A stretch of DNA of 64,000 bases from Sutcliffiella horikoshii (GCF_008180725.1 NZ_VTEV01000001.1:465269-529268), one strand, 5' to 3'; shown: positions 52,172 through 61,057, counted from the stretch's first letter. Notes: generated by a model not told the origin, from the sequence alone. Numbers and translations: made by a program.

Positions 52172-52252
52172 AAAAAACGCTTACATTTACTGAGCAACTT
52201 GTATATACATGCTAGTGGTTATTAGTCTAACTTGTATATACATGTTAGTCAA
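52172..52252 (-). promoter_or_regulatory. tre promoter, two TreR operators and cre site
   Basis: Minus strand: -35 TTGACT (52247-52252), 17 bp, -10 TAGACT (52224-52229). Operator 2, CTTGTATATACATG on plus (52231-52244), fills the spacer between -35 and -10; operator 1, the same 14 bases (52198-52211), lies just after the start region, centres 33 bp apart. ATGTAAGCGTTTTTT (52172-52186) fits a CcpA cre site in 13 of 15 positions. The pattern predicts induction by trehalose-6-phosphate and catabolite repression. Confidence 0.8.
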
Positions 52253-52768
52253 CTAAAAAGTGCGATGCTTCTTTTTTATCAAATAGAAAAGTAATCTAGT
52301 GGCGATTGCTAAAGAAATAAATGCGAAAAAAGATTTCGTGTGGGTCCATTCTTTTAATACCAACATGTCCAGCATCATAAACAATGGTTCAAAAATAAAA
52401 GACAAAACCGCTGCACATAGCACACTTCCAATGACAAATGTTTTCCAAGTAGACGCATACTGATAAAGAAGCATATACATAACCGGTATGACAGCAGTAT
52501 CTGCGGGGAGCAACGTTTGAATGTCTGTATTTAATTTAAAGGGGTAGCTCCACTTGCCATATTCCGTCCCAAGTAAATCAAGCCACGTTGCCATTGCAGC
52601 CCAACAGAGACCATAAGCGAGAATTTCGAATATCCTTTCTTTATCTACTATCCACCACCATATTACCCATGGGAGAAATAAGGATGTGACCAATAGCCAC
52701 CAGCGGGGATCGGCAATTGAGGTTAGAACTATCCAGTTGTATAGGTAGTTATAATTGGCAATCTCCAT
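52253..52768 (-). CDS. CBO0543-like membrane protein
   Basis: Protein of 171 residues from ATG 52768 (ATG 52777 is almost on the AGAGGG site and is less likely). Five hydrophobic segments; Trp-rich first half (WWLLVTSLFLPWVIWWWIVDKERIFE in part) and LLGTEYGKWSYPFKL, LLPADTAVIPVMYMLLYQY are the pattern of the CBO0543 family of Bacillus membrane proteins as I remember it. Function unknown. Its TAG stop directly abuts the -35 of the tre promoter, so tre transcription starts at the very end of this gene. Confidence 0.82.
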   Translation of the reverse strand: MEIANYNYLYNWIVLTSIADPRWWLLVTSLFLPWVIWWWIVDKERIFEILAYGLCWAAMATWLDLLGTEYGKWSYPFKLNTDIQTLLPADTAVIPVMYMLLYQYASTWKTFVIGSVLCAAVLSFIFEPLFMMLDMLVLKEWTHTKSFFAFISLAIATRLLFYLIKKKHRTF

Positions 52769-52874
52769 TATGTACATTCCCTCTCTTTATTACCTTAAAC
52801 ACCTTTAACAACAACAGTCATAAGTTGTTTTATCTTCCCCTACAGCCTTAAATTTACTCAGTGTCTGTACAAAC

Positions 52875-52905
52875 AAAAAACACTGCAGACTATGCAGTGT
52901 TTTTT
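52875..52905 (-). terminator. Terminator overlapping the end of the 164-residue protein gene
   Basis: AAAAACACTGCA / TGCAGTGTTTTT stem followed by TTTTTTG; the TAG stop is in the loop. Confidence 0.92.
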
Positions 52906-53384
52906 AGTGATATCGTTGTCGTTATTGGGAGGAAGGAAAATATTTTAAAGGTGATTTTCACTTTTTCTGCTGCTTCAACGCTTCCTTTACTTTTTGGGTC
53001 AGTGATATAGATACTATAGATTTCTTCTTTTTTGGAAGTGTCACTTGGGATAGTAACCTCCTCCAATTCTTCAAACTCCTCTGTTTGAGTAGACATGAAT
53101 GATTGATCCACGTTGGAGTCACTACCAGAATATACTCCACTTAGTTTGATGCTATAAGCCGTGATGGGCAGCTCATTTTCTTTGCTGTCCATCATGGAGG
53201 CCCTGTAAACTTTAATCGGCATGACATAAGGATTTTGCAGGCTTAATGATATACCATTTTGATTTGTTTCCTTTACTGCTGACGCTATAACTTCTTCTTT
53301 TGTGGTGTGGATATAGAGCATAAATAAGAACAGGCTTATGATAAGTGCTAGAGTAAGACGTACTGGTTTTTTTAGTCTTTTCAA
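52890..53384 (-). CDS. Membrane-anchored extracytoplasmic protein of unknown function
   Basis: Protein of 164 residues from TTG 53384 with GAGGAG 8 bases upstream (the frame opens at ATG 53402). An N-terminal basic stretch (KRLKKPVRLT) and one hydrophobic span (LALIISLFLFMLYIH) form a signal anchor; the rest is a Ser/Glu/Thr-rich outer domain of beta type (ISLSLQNPYVMPIKVYRASMM, VKITFKIFSFLPITTTISL). I recognise no family. Single gene with terminator over its stop codon. Confidence 0.75.
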   Translation of the reverse strand: MKRLKKPVRLTLALIISLFLFMLYIHTTKEEVIASAVKETNQNGISLSLQNPYVMPIKVYRASMMDSKENELPITAYSIKLSGVYSGSDSNVDQSFMSTQTEEFEELEEVTIPSDTSKKEEIYSIYITDPKSKGSVEAAEKVKITFKIFSFLPITTTISLKNTA

Positions 53385-53462
53385 TTGTAAGGCTCCTCGC
53401 ATTGTGTTCTTTTAAAATAATTTCTTATTTACTTACATAACACAATTCGAAGCTATTGAAAC

Positions 53463-54725
53463 CTATACGTCCTTCCCTCCTGCTTCATATTCATCCACTA
53501 AATCTCCTTGATCATCATAAAGCTGGGCTTTATCTCCATTATTATTCCATAGATGGTCACTCAGCCAATGGATATATTTTTTGAAATGTTGTTTATGTGC
53601 GCCAGAAGCAATGTAAATGGTTTCACCTGGTTGGAGCTTATAATTTTCAGGGAAATCATACGTTTGATACCCTTTTTTGCTTACTAATTTCCAATAAGAC
53701 ATATCAACTGTTTCTGCACTTTTATTTTCTAACGTGACCATTTCTTCTTTAACATCCAAATCAGTGATGACAACCGATTTTTTAGAGTTTTGCTTTTGCT
53801 GATTGGCATAAAGCCATGGACGGTTATTGACAAATAATAACTTTCCATCTGTTGAAAAAACAATGCTCCCAGACTCTGCAGTATTGTATATATCCGCTCC
53901 GCTCTCAATTAATCTGTTTAAGACCGGCAAATGTGGGTGGTGAAAGTCATTATCTTTTCCAGCGGATATTACGGCTATATTGGGTTGAACATCCTTCAAA
54001 AAGGAAGCCGTTGATGAGCTATTAGAACCATGATGTGCGACTTTCAAGATGGTCGATTCCAGGTTGTATTTCCTGCTCATTCGCTTTTCCTCTTGCTCCT
54101 CCGTATCACCCATCAAAAGAAATTTCATCTCCCCATATTTTATATGAAGGACGATGGAAGCATTGTTGGTTTCTTTTTCTTCCGACCCACTGTTTAATAC
54201 CTTGATCTTCAAGTCGGGATCAATGTCCAATTTCATTTTTTCCTTTGCATATTGTACGGGGACAATATTGTTCCAGACGTATTGTTTGTATTGAATAAAT
54301 GTTAATGTGGTATGAGCCTTTCCGCTGTCTAATATTTTCTTGACAGGTACCTTTTCTAATAAAGAAGGAATTCCTCCGATATGATCAAAATCGGGATGAG
54401 TGATGACTAACAAATCAATGGACTTCACGTTTACTTTTTTCAAATAAGCAAGCAGCTTTTTGGACGAATCTTTTGGGCCAGTATCAACTAGTACGTTAGA
54501 TCCATTAGGGGTTTGCAATAGGATCGCGTCCCCTTGTCCGACATCAATGAAATGAACAAGTAATGGCAATGAAACAATATTAGTATTTTTAGGTTTTTCT
54601 ATTTCATAAAGAAATGTAGGCGCGTCTGTTTGATTGATGGACAGTGGTGTCAGAGTACTTGACTCGGATGTATTCAGAGGCTGAAGAAGAATGGAGAGAA
54701 GCAGCAGTATGATGATTTTTTTCAT
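53463..54725 (-). CDS. Secreted metallo-beta-lactamase-fold hydrolase (ComEC-C like) with lamin-tail domain
   Basis: Protein of 420 residues from ATG 54725 (TTG 54731 also in frame). Signal peptide (KKIIILLLLSILLQPLNT). Residues about 55-300 are an MBL domain of the ComEC/Rec2 C-terminal type: FIDVGQGDAILLQTPNG, THPDFDHIGG (metal motif), LLMGDTEEQEE, KVAHHGSNSSS, VISAGKDNDFHHPH. Residues about 325-415 form a lamin-tail (LTD)-like beta domain (VTLENKSAETVDMSYWKLVS, LQPGETIYIASG). Probably an extracellular nuclease or phosphodiesterase; ComEC-like MBL domains degrade one DNA strand in uptake. Substrate unproven. Confidence 0.87.
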   Translation of the reverse strand: MKKIIILLLLSILLQPLNTSESSTLTPLSINQTDAPTFLYEIEKPKNTNIVSLPLLVHFIDVGQGDAILLQTPNGSNVLVDTGPKDSSKKLLAYLKKVNVKSIDLLVITHPDFDHIGGIPSLLEKVPVKKILDSGKAHTTLTFIQYKQYVWNNIVPVQYAKEKMKLDIDPDLKIKVLNSGSEEKETNNASIVLHIKYGEMKFLLMGDTEEQEEKRMSRKYNLESTILKVAHHGSNSSSTASFLKDVQPNIAVISAGKDNDFHHPHLPVLNRLIESGADIYNTAESGSIVFSTDGKLLFVNNRPWLYANQQKQNSKKSVVITDLDVKEEMVTLENKSAETVDMSYWKLVSKKGYQTYDFPENYKLQPGETIYIASGAHKQHFKKYIHWLSDHLWNNNGDKAQLYDDQGDLVDEYEAGGKDV

Positions 54726-54799
54726 GTTCAACCTACTCTCCCCCTTGTGTGATGATTCTATATTTACTATGAGGGAGAGTCGGTATTTTTATTCATTGA

Positions 54800-57007
54800 T
54801 TAGTTGGTAAAGCCGATGTTATCTAAGAAAATTAAACCACTATCAGTTTGGTTGAATTCAAAAGTAACCTCTTCTATCTGAGTATAATCTATGTCAGGAA
54901 AGTTCTCTTGTAAATAATTCAAAGGGATACCGTATGTTTGAAGCATATGTTCATATTGATTACCGTACCGCTCGTTCCACCAATCAAAACGGTACAAAGT
55001 AGTCGTATAAGTAGGTTCGATGTAAATGGTTTTTCTTACTCTGCCATCGAAATTGGCCATCCCTTTTGCTTTGACACTTACTGATACAGGAATCGCTTTA
55101 TTTTCAAATCCCTCGGGTAGGTCAATATGATAAAAATCATACCTAGATGGATGGGCCTGGACTGCATCAAACCTAAATATAGTCTGCTCTGAAAAGTTAT
55201 TAGCAGCACCTTTTGGCAATGTGATGGTATATCGACTATTTTTATTCGTCCAACCCAATTTAACTACTTGATTATTTTGCTGTTCTTTATTTCTTTGAAG
55301 TAAATTAATTTCTTTCCAGATACGAAGGTTGTACCCTTGGAGCTGTCCACCATTTAGTGTTGTTTTCGTGACATCTACGTCCTCTTCGAATGTAGCGATA
55401 GGTTGAAAATCGCGATCCTCATAGCGCACACGAAGTGGATCAGTTGGAATCCATGTCGAAGCAATTTCCTTATCGGAGAAGACTCCGCGGTATTCACGTT
55501 TTTCTTTTAGCGTGGCGTCTAGAAAAGCAGAAACATACATCTTGGTGATTTCTCTTTGAGTTTCAGGATTCATTATTTCCTTTCGGTTCATAAACCACCA
55601 ATATGGGCTTGGCTGATCCACTTCCCAATCTGAATTAAATTGGCCATGGTTAGCGCCATAGATATACACACTGCTTTTGAACCCGTCAAAGTCTTCTGAA
55701 AAAGAAACACGCTGAAATTGCCTCATACCAAGGTAATTCGTATGGTCGGTATCATTTCCACCCTGGAGGGTAAGATAGTTCACATCTTTTAAACTGACTG
55801 GTTGATCTCCAGGTTTGAATCGACCATCACCTGGCGATAAACCTATCAATGATTTGATGGAAAAATCAAAGTTCAAACTTACTTTTGCGTTGTTCGGAAA
55901 CCTGTCAAGTTCATTAAAGAGAGCCGCAATACTTACAGCTTCTCCACCCCTGGAGTGGCCGATGAGAGCGATATTGTCCATGTCTACTCTATTGTAAAGC
56001 GCATGTGTTTTGTCTTCGTTCCAGGACTGCCAAAGTTCCACGTGCTTTAATAACAGCCATGCCCTCCCCGCATTATCCCAACCGATATGACCTGTTTTCC
56101 CGGAGTTGATGAAATTTTGGTCAACCGACGCAACAATATACCCTTTACTTGCCAGCATTTCTCCAAGATAAGCGTAACCTCCGTCTGAAAAATCAGCCAT
56201 ATTATGGTTGCCATGAACGATTAACACAAGAGGATATGCAGCTTCCTCTTCTTTTTCAGGCATCCACACTCGAGCATTCAACGGGGCATTGTATAAATCA
56301 AAGCCCCAAAACCATTCTCGATACCATTTATTTAAGCCATTAGGTTGCGCAACAAACGAAGACATATTGACAGTTTTGGTTTCATATTTAACATCTCTAT
56401 ACTCTACCCTGCGTTCATCCTTGCCACTGCCATAGGTAAAATATTGAATCTTGGCACTTCCATTCTCGGCTGGATTTGTTATAGTAGTGGCAACTTCTCC
56501 CACCTCAAGTGACCAAGGGCCTTCTTTTCCATCTGTAAACGCAAGATAAATAGCGGCTACGTGCATGCTTAACGTAAGGAAACTAAAAAATAGAAAGATT
56601 GCTTTTTTCCGTTTATGATAAAGAAATATAGTGATTCCTGATAGTATAGCGAGTACCATTACGGCAAAACCCATTAATCGGAAGAATGGACCCATATATG
56701 CGCCAACACTGTATATTACAGCTATACAAGCTACAATAACTGACACAAGAAATCTAGGTAAACCTCCTAGAATATTTAAGAGGAGTAGTGTAATCCCTAT
56801 TCCTAAGACTAATGCCAATGCACCAGTACCTGAAATCAAAAGTATATCAAACCACTTTCCTGCACCTGTAAAGAAAAAATAACTTAATACGACAACAAAA
56901 ATCGATATATAAAGAAGGAGACTGATCACCAGCTGCCTTTTGGTTTCCCTCATGAAGCTACTAGCTTTTTCAATACTGTTATTATAAAGCTGATTTAGCT
57001 TGTTCAT
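54800..57007 (-). CDS. Membrane-anchored alpha/beta hydrolase
   Basis: Protein of 735 residues. Five hydrophobic segments in residues 25-160; then a predicted extracytoplasmic alpha/beta hydrolase domain (about 235-500) with IVHGNHN, the nucleophile elbow GHSRGGEA (Ser352), the SPGDGRF segment and late acid/His candidates in GGNDTDHTNY and YGANHGQFNSDW; and a C-terminal beta-rich domain (about 530-735). It resembles dienelactone hydrolase/PET-hydrolase type folds; substrate unknown, perhaps an ester or acylated surface polymer. AGTAGGAG precedes ATG; 20 bases after panF, so it could be the last gene of yhdT-panF. Confidence 0.85.
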   Translation of the reverse strand: MNKLNQLYNNSIEKASSFMRETKRQLVISLLLYISIFVVVLSYFFFTGAGKWFDILLISGTGALALVLGIGITLLLLNILGGLPRFLVSVIVACIAVIYSVGAYMGPFFRLMGFAVMVLAILSGITIFLYHKRKKAIFLFFSFLTLSMHVAAIYLAFTDGKEGPWSLEVGEVATTITNPAENGSAKIQYFTYGSGKDERRVEYRDVKYETKTVNMSSFVAQPNGLNKWYREWFWGFDLYNAPLNARVWMPEKEEEAAYPLVLIVHGNHNMADFSDGGYAYLGEMLASKGYIVASVDQNFINSGKTGHIGWDNAGRAWLLLKHVELWQSWNEDKTHALYNRVDMDNIALIGHSRGGEAVSIAALFNELDRFPNNAKVSLNFDFSIKSLIGLSPGDGRFKPGDQPVSLKDVNYLTLQGGNDTDHTNYLGMRQFQRVSFSEDFDGFKSSVYIYGANHGQFNSDWEVDQPSPYWWFMNRKEIMNPETQREITKMYVSAFLDATLKEKREYRGVFSDKEIASTWIPTDPLRVRYEDRDFQPIATFEEDVDVTKTTLNGGQLQGYNLRIWKEINLLQRNKEQQNNQVVKLGWTNKNSRYTITLPKGAANNFSEQTIFRFDAVQAHPSRYDFYHIDLPEGFENKAIPVSVSVKAKGMANFDGRVRKTIYIEPTYTTTLYRFDWWNERYGNQYEHMLQTYGIPLNYLQENFPDIDYTQIEEVTFEFNQTDSGLIFLDNIGFTN

Positions 57008-57027
57008 TTTAAACTCCTACTCTTTTA

Positions 57028-58491
57028 TTAAAGCAAGTATTTATTAATTATTTTTTGGTGTTCCTGCTTCTTTCTATCACTACCTACAATGCTACATAAA
57101 ATATAGGCCATAAGAGAAAGAAAGACTGGTACTACAACGCTATGCATCCCAAATGCATTTGGAAAATATATAGTTATATAGATATAGGAAAGTACCCCTA
57201 CAAGTATGGATGCCAGTGCACCAACCGCATTGCCACCTTTCCAATAAAGCCCCAATACAACCGGCCAGATAAAGGCCGCTTCCAACCCACCGAATGCAAA
57301 TAGGTTTAAGGTAATGAGAAATGCAGGTGGTTCTATTGCCATAAAGAACACTAATACACCTACGACCGCTGTGACTCCTATGCTTATACGCTTGATATTT
57401 TTTTCTGGTGCGTCAGGACGTATATAATTTAAGTATACGTCTTTTACAATGGAAGAACTCACTATCAGTAGTAGAGAATCAACCGTCGACATAATGGCAG
57501 CCATTGGAGCTGCCAAGACAATCCCTGCCAACCAACCTGGCAAGACATGCAGAGCCAATAGAGGCATGACTGTATCTGGTGTATCTAAGCCAGGTAATAC
57601 AGCTCTTCCAAACACACCTGCCAAGTGCATCCCTAGCATGATGAACCCAACAACGATGGTACCGATTATCAATGCTGCATGCATAGCTTTGGAATTCTTA
57701 TATGACATAGCTCTGACAGCCACCTGAGGAAGTCCAACTACTCCAACCCCAACTAAGATCCAAAAAGAAGAGACATATAATGGCGTCAATGACCCATCCG
57801 CTCCAAATGGGGTGATAAGATTAGGATTCTCCTTCAAGAGATCGCTCATAATTGCAGGTATGCCTCCACCGGCAATGACGGTACCTGCCAATATGACTAT
57901 CGTCCCTATCACCATGATAATTCCCTGCACACCGTCAGTAATGGCGACCGCACGGAATCCTCCGATGATTACATATACCAATACGGAAGCTGCAAATACA
58001 AACAACGCAGAGGTATAAGAAAGACCCGTTATCGACTCGATGAGCCTCGCTCCGCCAATCCACTGTGCTGCCATCGCGGAGAAGAGGAAAAGAATGATGC
58101 TAAGGGCTGATAATAACACGACCCATTTATTCTGATACCTTTCCTTTAAAAAATCGATCAGCGTGATGGCTTTCATTTTCCGTGCTACAATAGCGAATTT
58201 CTTTCCTAAAATCGTTAAAACAAAATATCCTGTCACCACCTGTATCATGGCCAACAGCACCCAACCGAGTCCGGAATGATAAGCAATTCCCGGCCCTCCG
58301 ATGAAGCTGGAGGCACTCCCATACGTCGCGACCATGGTCATTGCAAGTAACAGCCCTCCAAGCTCTCTTCCTCCAAGGAAATAATCCTGTACAAATGAAG
58401 AGGAGTTAGCTAATTTCCTGGAGGCAAACACTCCAATGAAGAAAATAATAACAAGAAATAACAGCAAAGGAATAATAACTTGTATGTTCAT
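57028..58491 (-). CDS. panF: Sodium/pantothenate symporter PanF
   Basis: Protein of 487 residues with 13 predicted helices, sodium:solute symporter family. FLGGRELGG near the N-terminus, GYFVLTILGKKFA, GGFRAVAITDGVQGIIM and APMAAIMSTVDSLLL (sodium-site region) are conserved. Pairing with a YhdT gene, as in E. coli yhdT-panF, supports pantothenate as substrate rather than proline. ATG 58491 overlaps the yhdT stop (TGATG), so translation is coupled. It would import pantothenate for CoA, which feeds the acetyl-CoA made by Pdh. Confidence 0.88.
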   Translation of the reverse strand: MNIQVIIPLLLFLVIIFFIGVFASRKLANSSSFVQDYFLGGRELGGLLLAMTMVATYGSASSFIGGPGIAYHSGLGWVLLAMIQVVTGYFVLTILGKKFAIVARKMKAITLIDFLKERYQNKWVVLLSALSIILFLFSAMAAQWIGGARLIESITGLSYTSALFVFAASVLVYVIIGGFRAVAITDGVQGIIMVIGTIVILAGTVIAGGGIPAIMSDLLKENPNLITPFGADGSLTPLYVSSFWILVGVGVVGLPQVAVRAMSYKNSKAMHAALIIGTIVVGFIMLGMHLAGVFGRAVLPGLDTPDTVMPLLALHVLPGWLAGIVLAAPMAAIMSTVDSLLLIVSSSIVKDVYLNYIRPDAPEKNIKRISIGVTAVVGVLVFFMAIEPPAFLITLNLFAFGGLEAAFIWPVVLGLYWKGGNAVGALASILVGVLSYIYITIYFPNAFGMHSVVVPVFLSLMAYILCSIVGSDRKKQEHQKIINKYLL

Positions 58492-58781
58492 CAACGATCT
58501 CCTTCTTCATCTGTCTCTAAAGGAAGATCCTTAAACCAAAACCTGACCACTAGAATGACGAGTATTATGATAATAATGAAACCTAGTATACAACTATAAA
58601 AAAACCATGTGGGAAAACCTAAAATATATGTATAGGTGTCGACCGGCTTTGAACCAAAACCATATGCAAAACCGTACCACCAAGCAAAATGGAAAAGAAC
58701 CAGTGCAATCCCGATCCATGCTTCTCTATGTGCAACGGGATAGCGCCAGTCTCTTTTACTTTTGTTAAATTTTTCGTGCAT
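58491..58781 (-). CDS. yhdT: YhdT family (DUF997) membrane protein
   Basis: Protein of 96 residues with two membrane spans (about 20-42 and 55-82). DWRYPVAHREAWIGIALVLFHFAWWYGFAYG and GFPTWFFYSCI (in outline) are the DUF997 pattern, a small protein always paired with PanF-type symporters. It may be an accessory subunit of PanF. Its stop overlaps the panF start codon. Upstream 364 bases contain dispersed repeats. Confidence 0.9.
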   Translation of the reverse strand: MHEKFNKSKRDWRYPVAHREAWIGIALVLFHFAWWYGFAYGFGSKPVDTYTYILGFPTWFFYSCILGFIIIIILVILVVRFWFKDLPLETDEEGDR

Positions 58782-58862
58782 AAAATCACTCTCTTTTTAT
58801 TTCAGTCTGTATTTCTTAAAAGACATTTACTTTTTAAAAAACTTCAGTTACTGGATTGCCGC

Positions 58863-58905
58863 GCTGTACCTTTCCGCGGGACGGTGCTTGAGCCTCCCTC
58901 ACTTC
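58863..58905 (-). repeat. Fragment of the dispersed hairpin element
   Basis: TTTCCGCGGGACGGTGCTTGAGCCTCC matches the first third of A-type copies (shown here in 27 bases at 58875-58901 region; key words TTTCCGC, TGCTTGAG, CCTCC). No right end. A decayed piece, low confidence. Confidence 0.35.
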
Positions 58906-58953
58906 TTTGGTGGCCATTGAAAAAGTCTTGATTTTAGTATTTTTATAGACACC

Positions 58954-59081
58954 GCTGTTGATTTCCGCAAATGGCTTCGCTTTCCTAGGGGCGCTGGTGG
59001 AGCCTCCTCGGCTACGCCTGCGGGGTCTCCACCTAGCGCTATCTCCCTCAGGAGTCTGCGCCTTTTGCTCCAAGCAACAGC
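58954..59081 (-). repeat. Dispersed hairpin element, copy 7 (A orientation)
   Basis: 128 bp, ends GCTGTTGATT / AAGCAACAGC (one mismatch). Inner GGTGGAG pairs with CTCCACC, matching each other while copy 2 has GCTTGAG with CTCAACC. Lies between the acyl-CoA dehydrogenase-like gene and yhdT. Confidence 0.92.
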
Positions 59082-59084
59082 TAG

Positions 59085-59132
59085 GAATTGGACCGCCCGC
59101 AGGTAAGCGAAGCGCCTGGAACGTAAATCAAC
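59085..59132 (+). repeat. Dispersed hairpin element, copy 8 (B orientation, truncated)
   Basis: Only the right 45 bases of a B-type copy: GGACCGCCCGCAGG, AAGCGAAGCGCC, GGAACG, AAATCAAC. It joins copy 7 after a few bases, so the spacer and left part of B have been deleted. Confidence 0.8.
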
Positions 59133-59145
59133 AAGATACCCTTTC

Positions 59146-60312
59146 TTAACTTTTATTTAAAAAAGCCTGCTTAGCCAGCATTTCTATTGTAATCTCATCT
59201 GCAGGAGGGTTATGTAATCCTGCCCGGACATCTCGGTAATGACGTTGAAGAGGATGTTCTGCATGCAGGCTTTGTGCACCAACTATCCTCATCGCTTCAT
59301 CTACAATTGAGATGGCACTGTTTGTCGCAACCAGCTTGGCTGTCGCAAGTTCTCCAATCAGATCATTTCGTTTACCTGGTTTTTCATCCCATAATCTAGC
59401 CACGCTGTATAACAGATGACGTGCTGTCGTCAATTCCATATCCATTCTTGCTACCCTATCCCTTACTTTAGGAACTTCTCTTATCGGATGAGGTAGGCTG
59501 TTTGGATGGTATGAATCGGCAAATGATACAGCTTCATTTCTTGCTGCAATGGCTATGCCTAAATAACAGGCGGGTATATGAAGAAGCCACCCTTGTGGTT
59601 TCGGAGTTTTTTTCTTTTTTATATATAAAAGTGCCTGTTCATCTGCGAATACATCCGTTAACACCAAATCATCACTTCTAGTAGCTCTCATACTCATAGA
59701 GTTCCACGTTTCTTCAATAGAGATTCCCTCCAGTTCGCGAGGTAGCAAAAACTCCCCTACATCATCCGTTCCTTCTATGCTTGCTGAGATAATGAAATAA
59801 TCCAAAACAGGCGCTAGGGAGGTGAAATTTTTTCTTCCGTTAATTTGCCAACCGCCTCCGGAGAGCTTCTTGGCAACTGTTTCGGGCTTCCCTCCTCTTG
59901 CTGGGCTACCGGTCTTTCTTTCACTATGCGCACTGTTAATCAATTTTTTGTGTTCTACAATATCCCCACAAATCTTTTTATAGATATCCTTGGGCCATGA
60001 TTGATTTATCCCTTCGTTCATCATGATACCCAAGTGCCATCCAAGACTCAGTGCCGTTGGTGCATCACCTTGTGCAATGGTTTCCTGCAGTAATACAAAC
60101 TCATACAACCCCGCACCTTTTCCACCGTACTCCTTTGGGATGGTAAGATCCAGTAAACCCGCATCTTTAAGTGCTTGAAAATTTTCAAAAGGAAATTCAG
60201 CTTTTTGATCATACTGGCCAGCGCGGGTATAAAAGCCCGAAGCCAAAGAAGATGCTTTTTTTACCATCAGCTCTTGCTCTTCTGTTCTTGCAAAACTTCT
60301 GATTCCATTCAT
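59146..60312 (-). CDS. Acyl-CoA dehydrogenase-like flavoprotein
   Basis: Protein of 388 residues with the full acyl-CoA dehydrogenase fold: N-terminal helical domain (LTIPKEYGGKGAG), beta domain (GGGWQINGRKNFTS, WNSMSMRATRSDDLVL) and C-terminal helical domain (RIVGAQSLHAEHPLQRHYRDVRAG). After YRDVRAG the usual EGTxEI with the catalytic-base region is replaced by LHNPPADEI, as in the branch of YdbM, SfnB and DszC-like flavin monooxygenases. It may therefore be a non-classical dehydrogenase or an FMN-dependent monooxygenase. Single gene; repeats lie in its 3' region. I am sure of the fold only. Confidence 0.87.
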   Translation of the reverse strand: MNGIRSFARTEEQELMVKKASSLASGFYTRAGQYDQKAEFPFENFQALKDAGLLDLTIPKEYGGKGAGLYEFVLLQETIAQGDAPTALSLGWHLGIMMNEGINQSWPKDIYKKICGDIVEHKKLINSAHSERKTGSPARGGKPETVAKKLSGGGWQINGRKNFTSLAPVLDYFIISASIEGTDDVGEFLLPRELEGISIEETWNSMSMRATRSDDLVLTDVFADEQALLYIKKKKTPKPQGWLLHIPACYLGIAIAARNEAVSFADSYHPNSLPHPIREVPKVRDRVARMDMELTTARHLLYSVARLWDEKPGKRNDLIGELATAKLVATNSAISIVDEAMRIVGAQSLHAEHPLQRHYRDVRAGLHNPPADEITIEMLAKQAFLNKS

Positions 60313-60373
60313 CTGAAATAACCACCCCTATGCGAATTCCCCATCATTTTACCATAAGGTGATGTTGTAGCCA

Positions 60374-60907
60374 TTATTTAAAGTTGATAGTTGGATTTTT
60401 TAAGTATTCTTTTTCTTCTTCTTCCGTCATTACGCCCGTTGCTTTCCCAATCGTCCCATTAAGCAAGGACCAGACCCTATTATGATCTAGGTCTGCATGG
60501 GAAAAGTCACCGTTCTGCCATTTTGTTAGTATTTCCACATACACTTCTTCATGTTTATACTCGGCTTCTTGGACTTTTTCTAATAGCCAATCAATTCTCT
60601 CAGGTGTCATCTTATAGTGGGTCCATTTGCTTTCCGCTTTGACCTTTTGATGAGACATCCAATGAATGTAATTAGCAACATGGACTTCATTCAGTTTCCT
60701 CTTATGATTGAATGGATTTTCTTGTTCAACTGAAATATTGTTTGAAGTTGATAATGTCCCTGAAGAAGGGTTCCCTTGTACCCCTGCCGACCCTGTTTCC
60801 TGGAATGGGGACGTGTACAAATAGTAAGTAATTAGTGCACTAGCCAAAAGAAAAACAGCCACAAAGGGAAGGAGTTTGTGTTTGTTCGATTTAAACCAAC
60901 TTTTCAT
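60374..60907 (-). CDS. Membrane-anchored protein, possibly DUF6241-like
   Basis: Protein of 177 residues from ATG 60907 with AAAGGGG 5-6 bases upstream (frame opens at 60922). One N-terminal span (LLPFVAVFLLASALITYYLY) and a Ser/Gly-rich linker, then a helical domain with EVHVANYIHWMSHQKVKAESKWTHYKMTPERIDWLLE in outline and the end ATGVMTEEEEKEYLKNP. This arrangement resembles DUF6241 of Bacillus from memory, weakly held. No known function. Trp/His-rich helices may bind a partner outside the membrane. Confidence 0.78.
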   Translation of the reverse strand: MKSWFKSNKHKLLPFVAVFLLASALITYYLYTSPFQETGSAGVQGNPSSGTLSTSNNISVEQENPFNHKRKLNEVHVANYIHWMSHQKVKAESKWTHYKMTPERIDWLLEKVQEAEYKHEEVYVEILTKWQNGDFSHADLDHNRVWSLLNGTIGKATGVMTEEEEKEYLKNPTINFK

Positions 60908-61008
60908 AGAAACCCCTTTCATTTAGAAAAATTTAGTATTCTATCATTATATATGGAAATGTATGACTTTTCTATGTTTCTATTAACTTTGAGAGATTTT
61001 TAAGGCAA

Positions 61009-61042
61009 ATAGAAAAGGCTGCCCCTTAAAATATGGACAGCC
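61009..61042 (-). terminator. Terminator of the PNPOx-like gene
   Basis: GGCTGTCC / GGGCAGCC stem (one G-T pair) followed by TTTTCT on the minus strand, about 15 bases after the stop. Confidence 0.8.
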
Positions 61043-61057
61043 CCGTGCAGCGTTACA

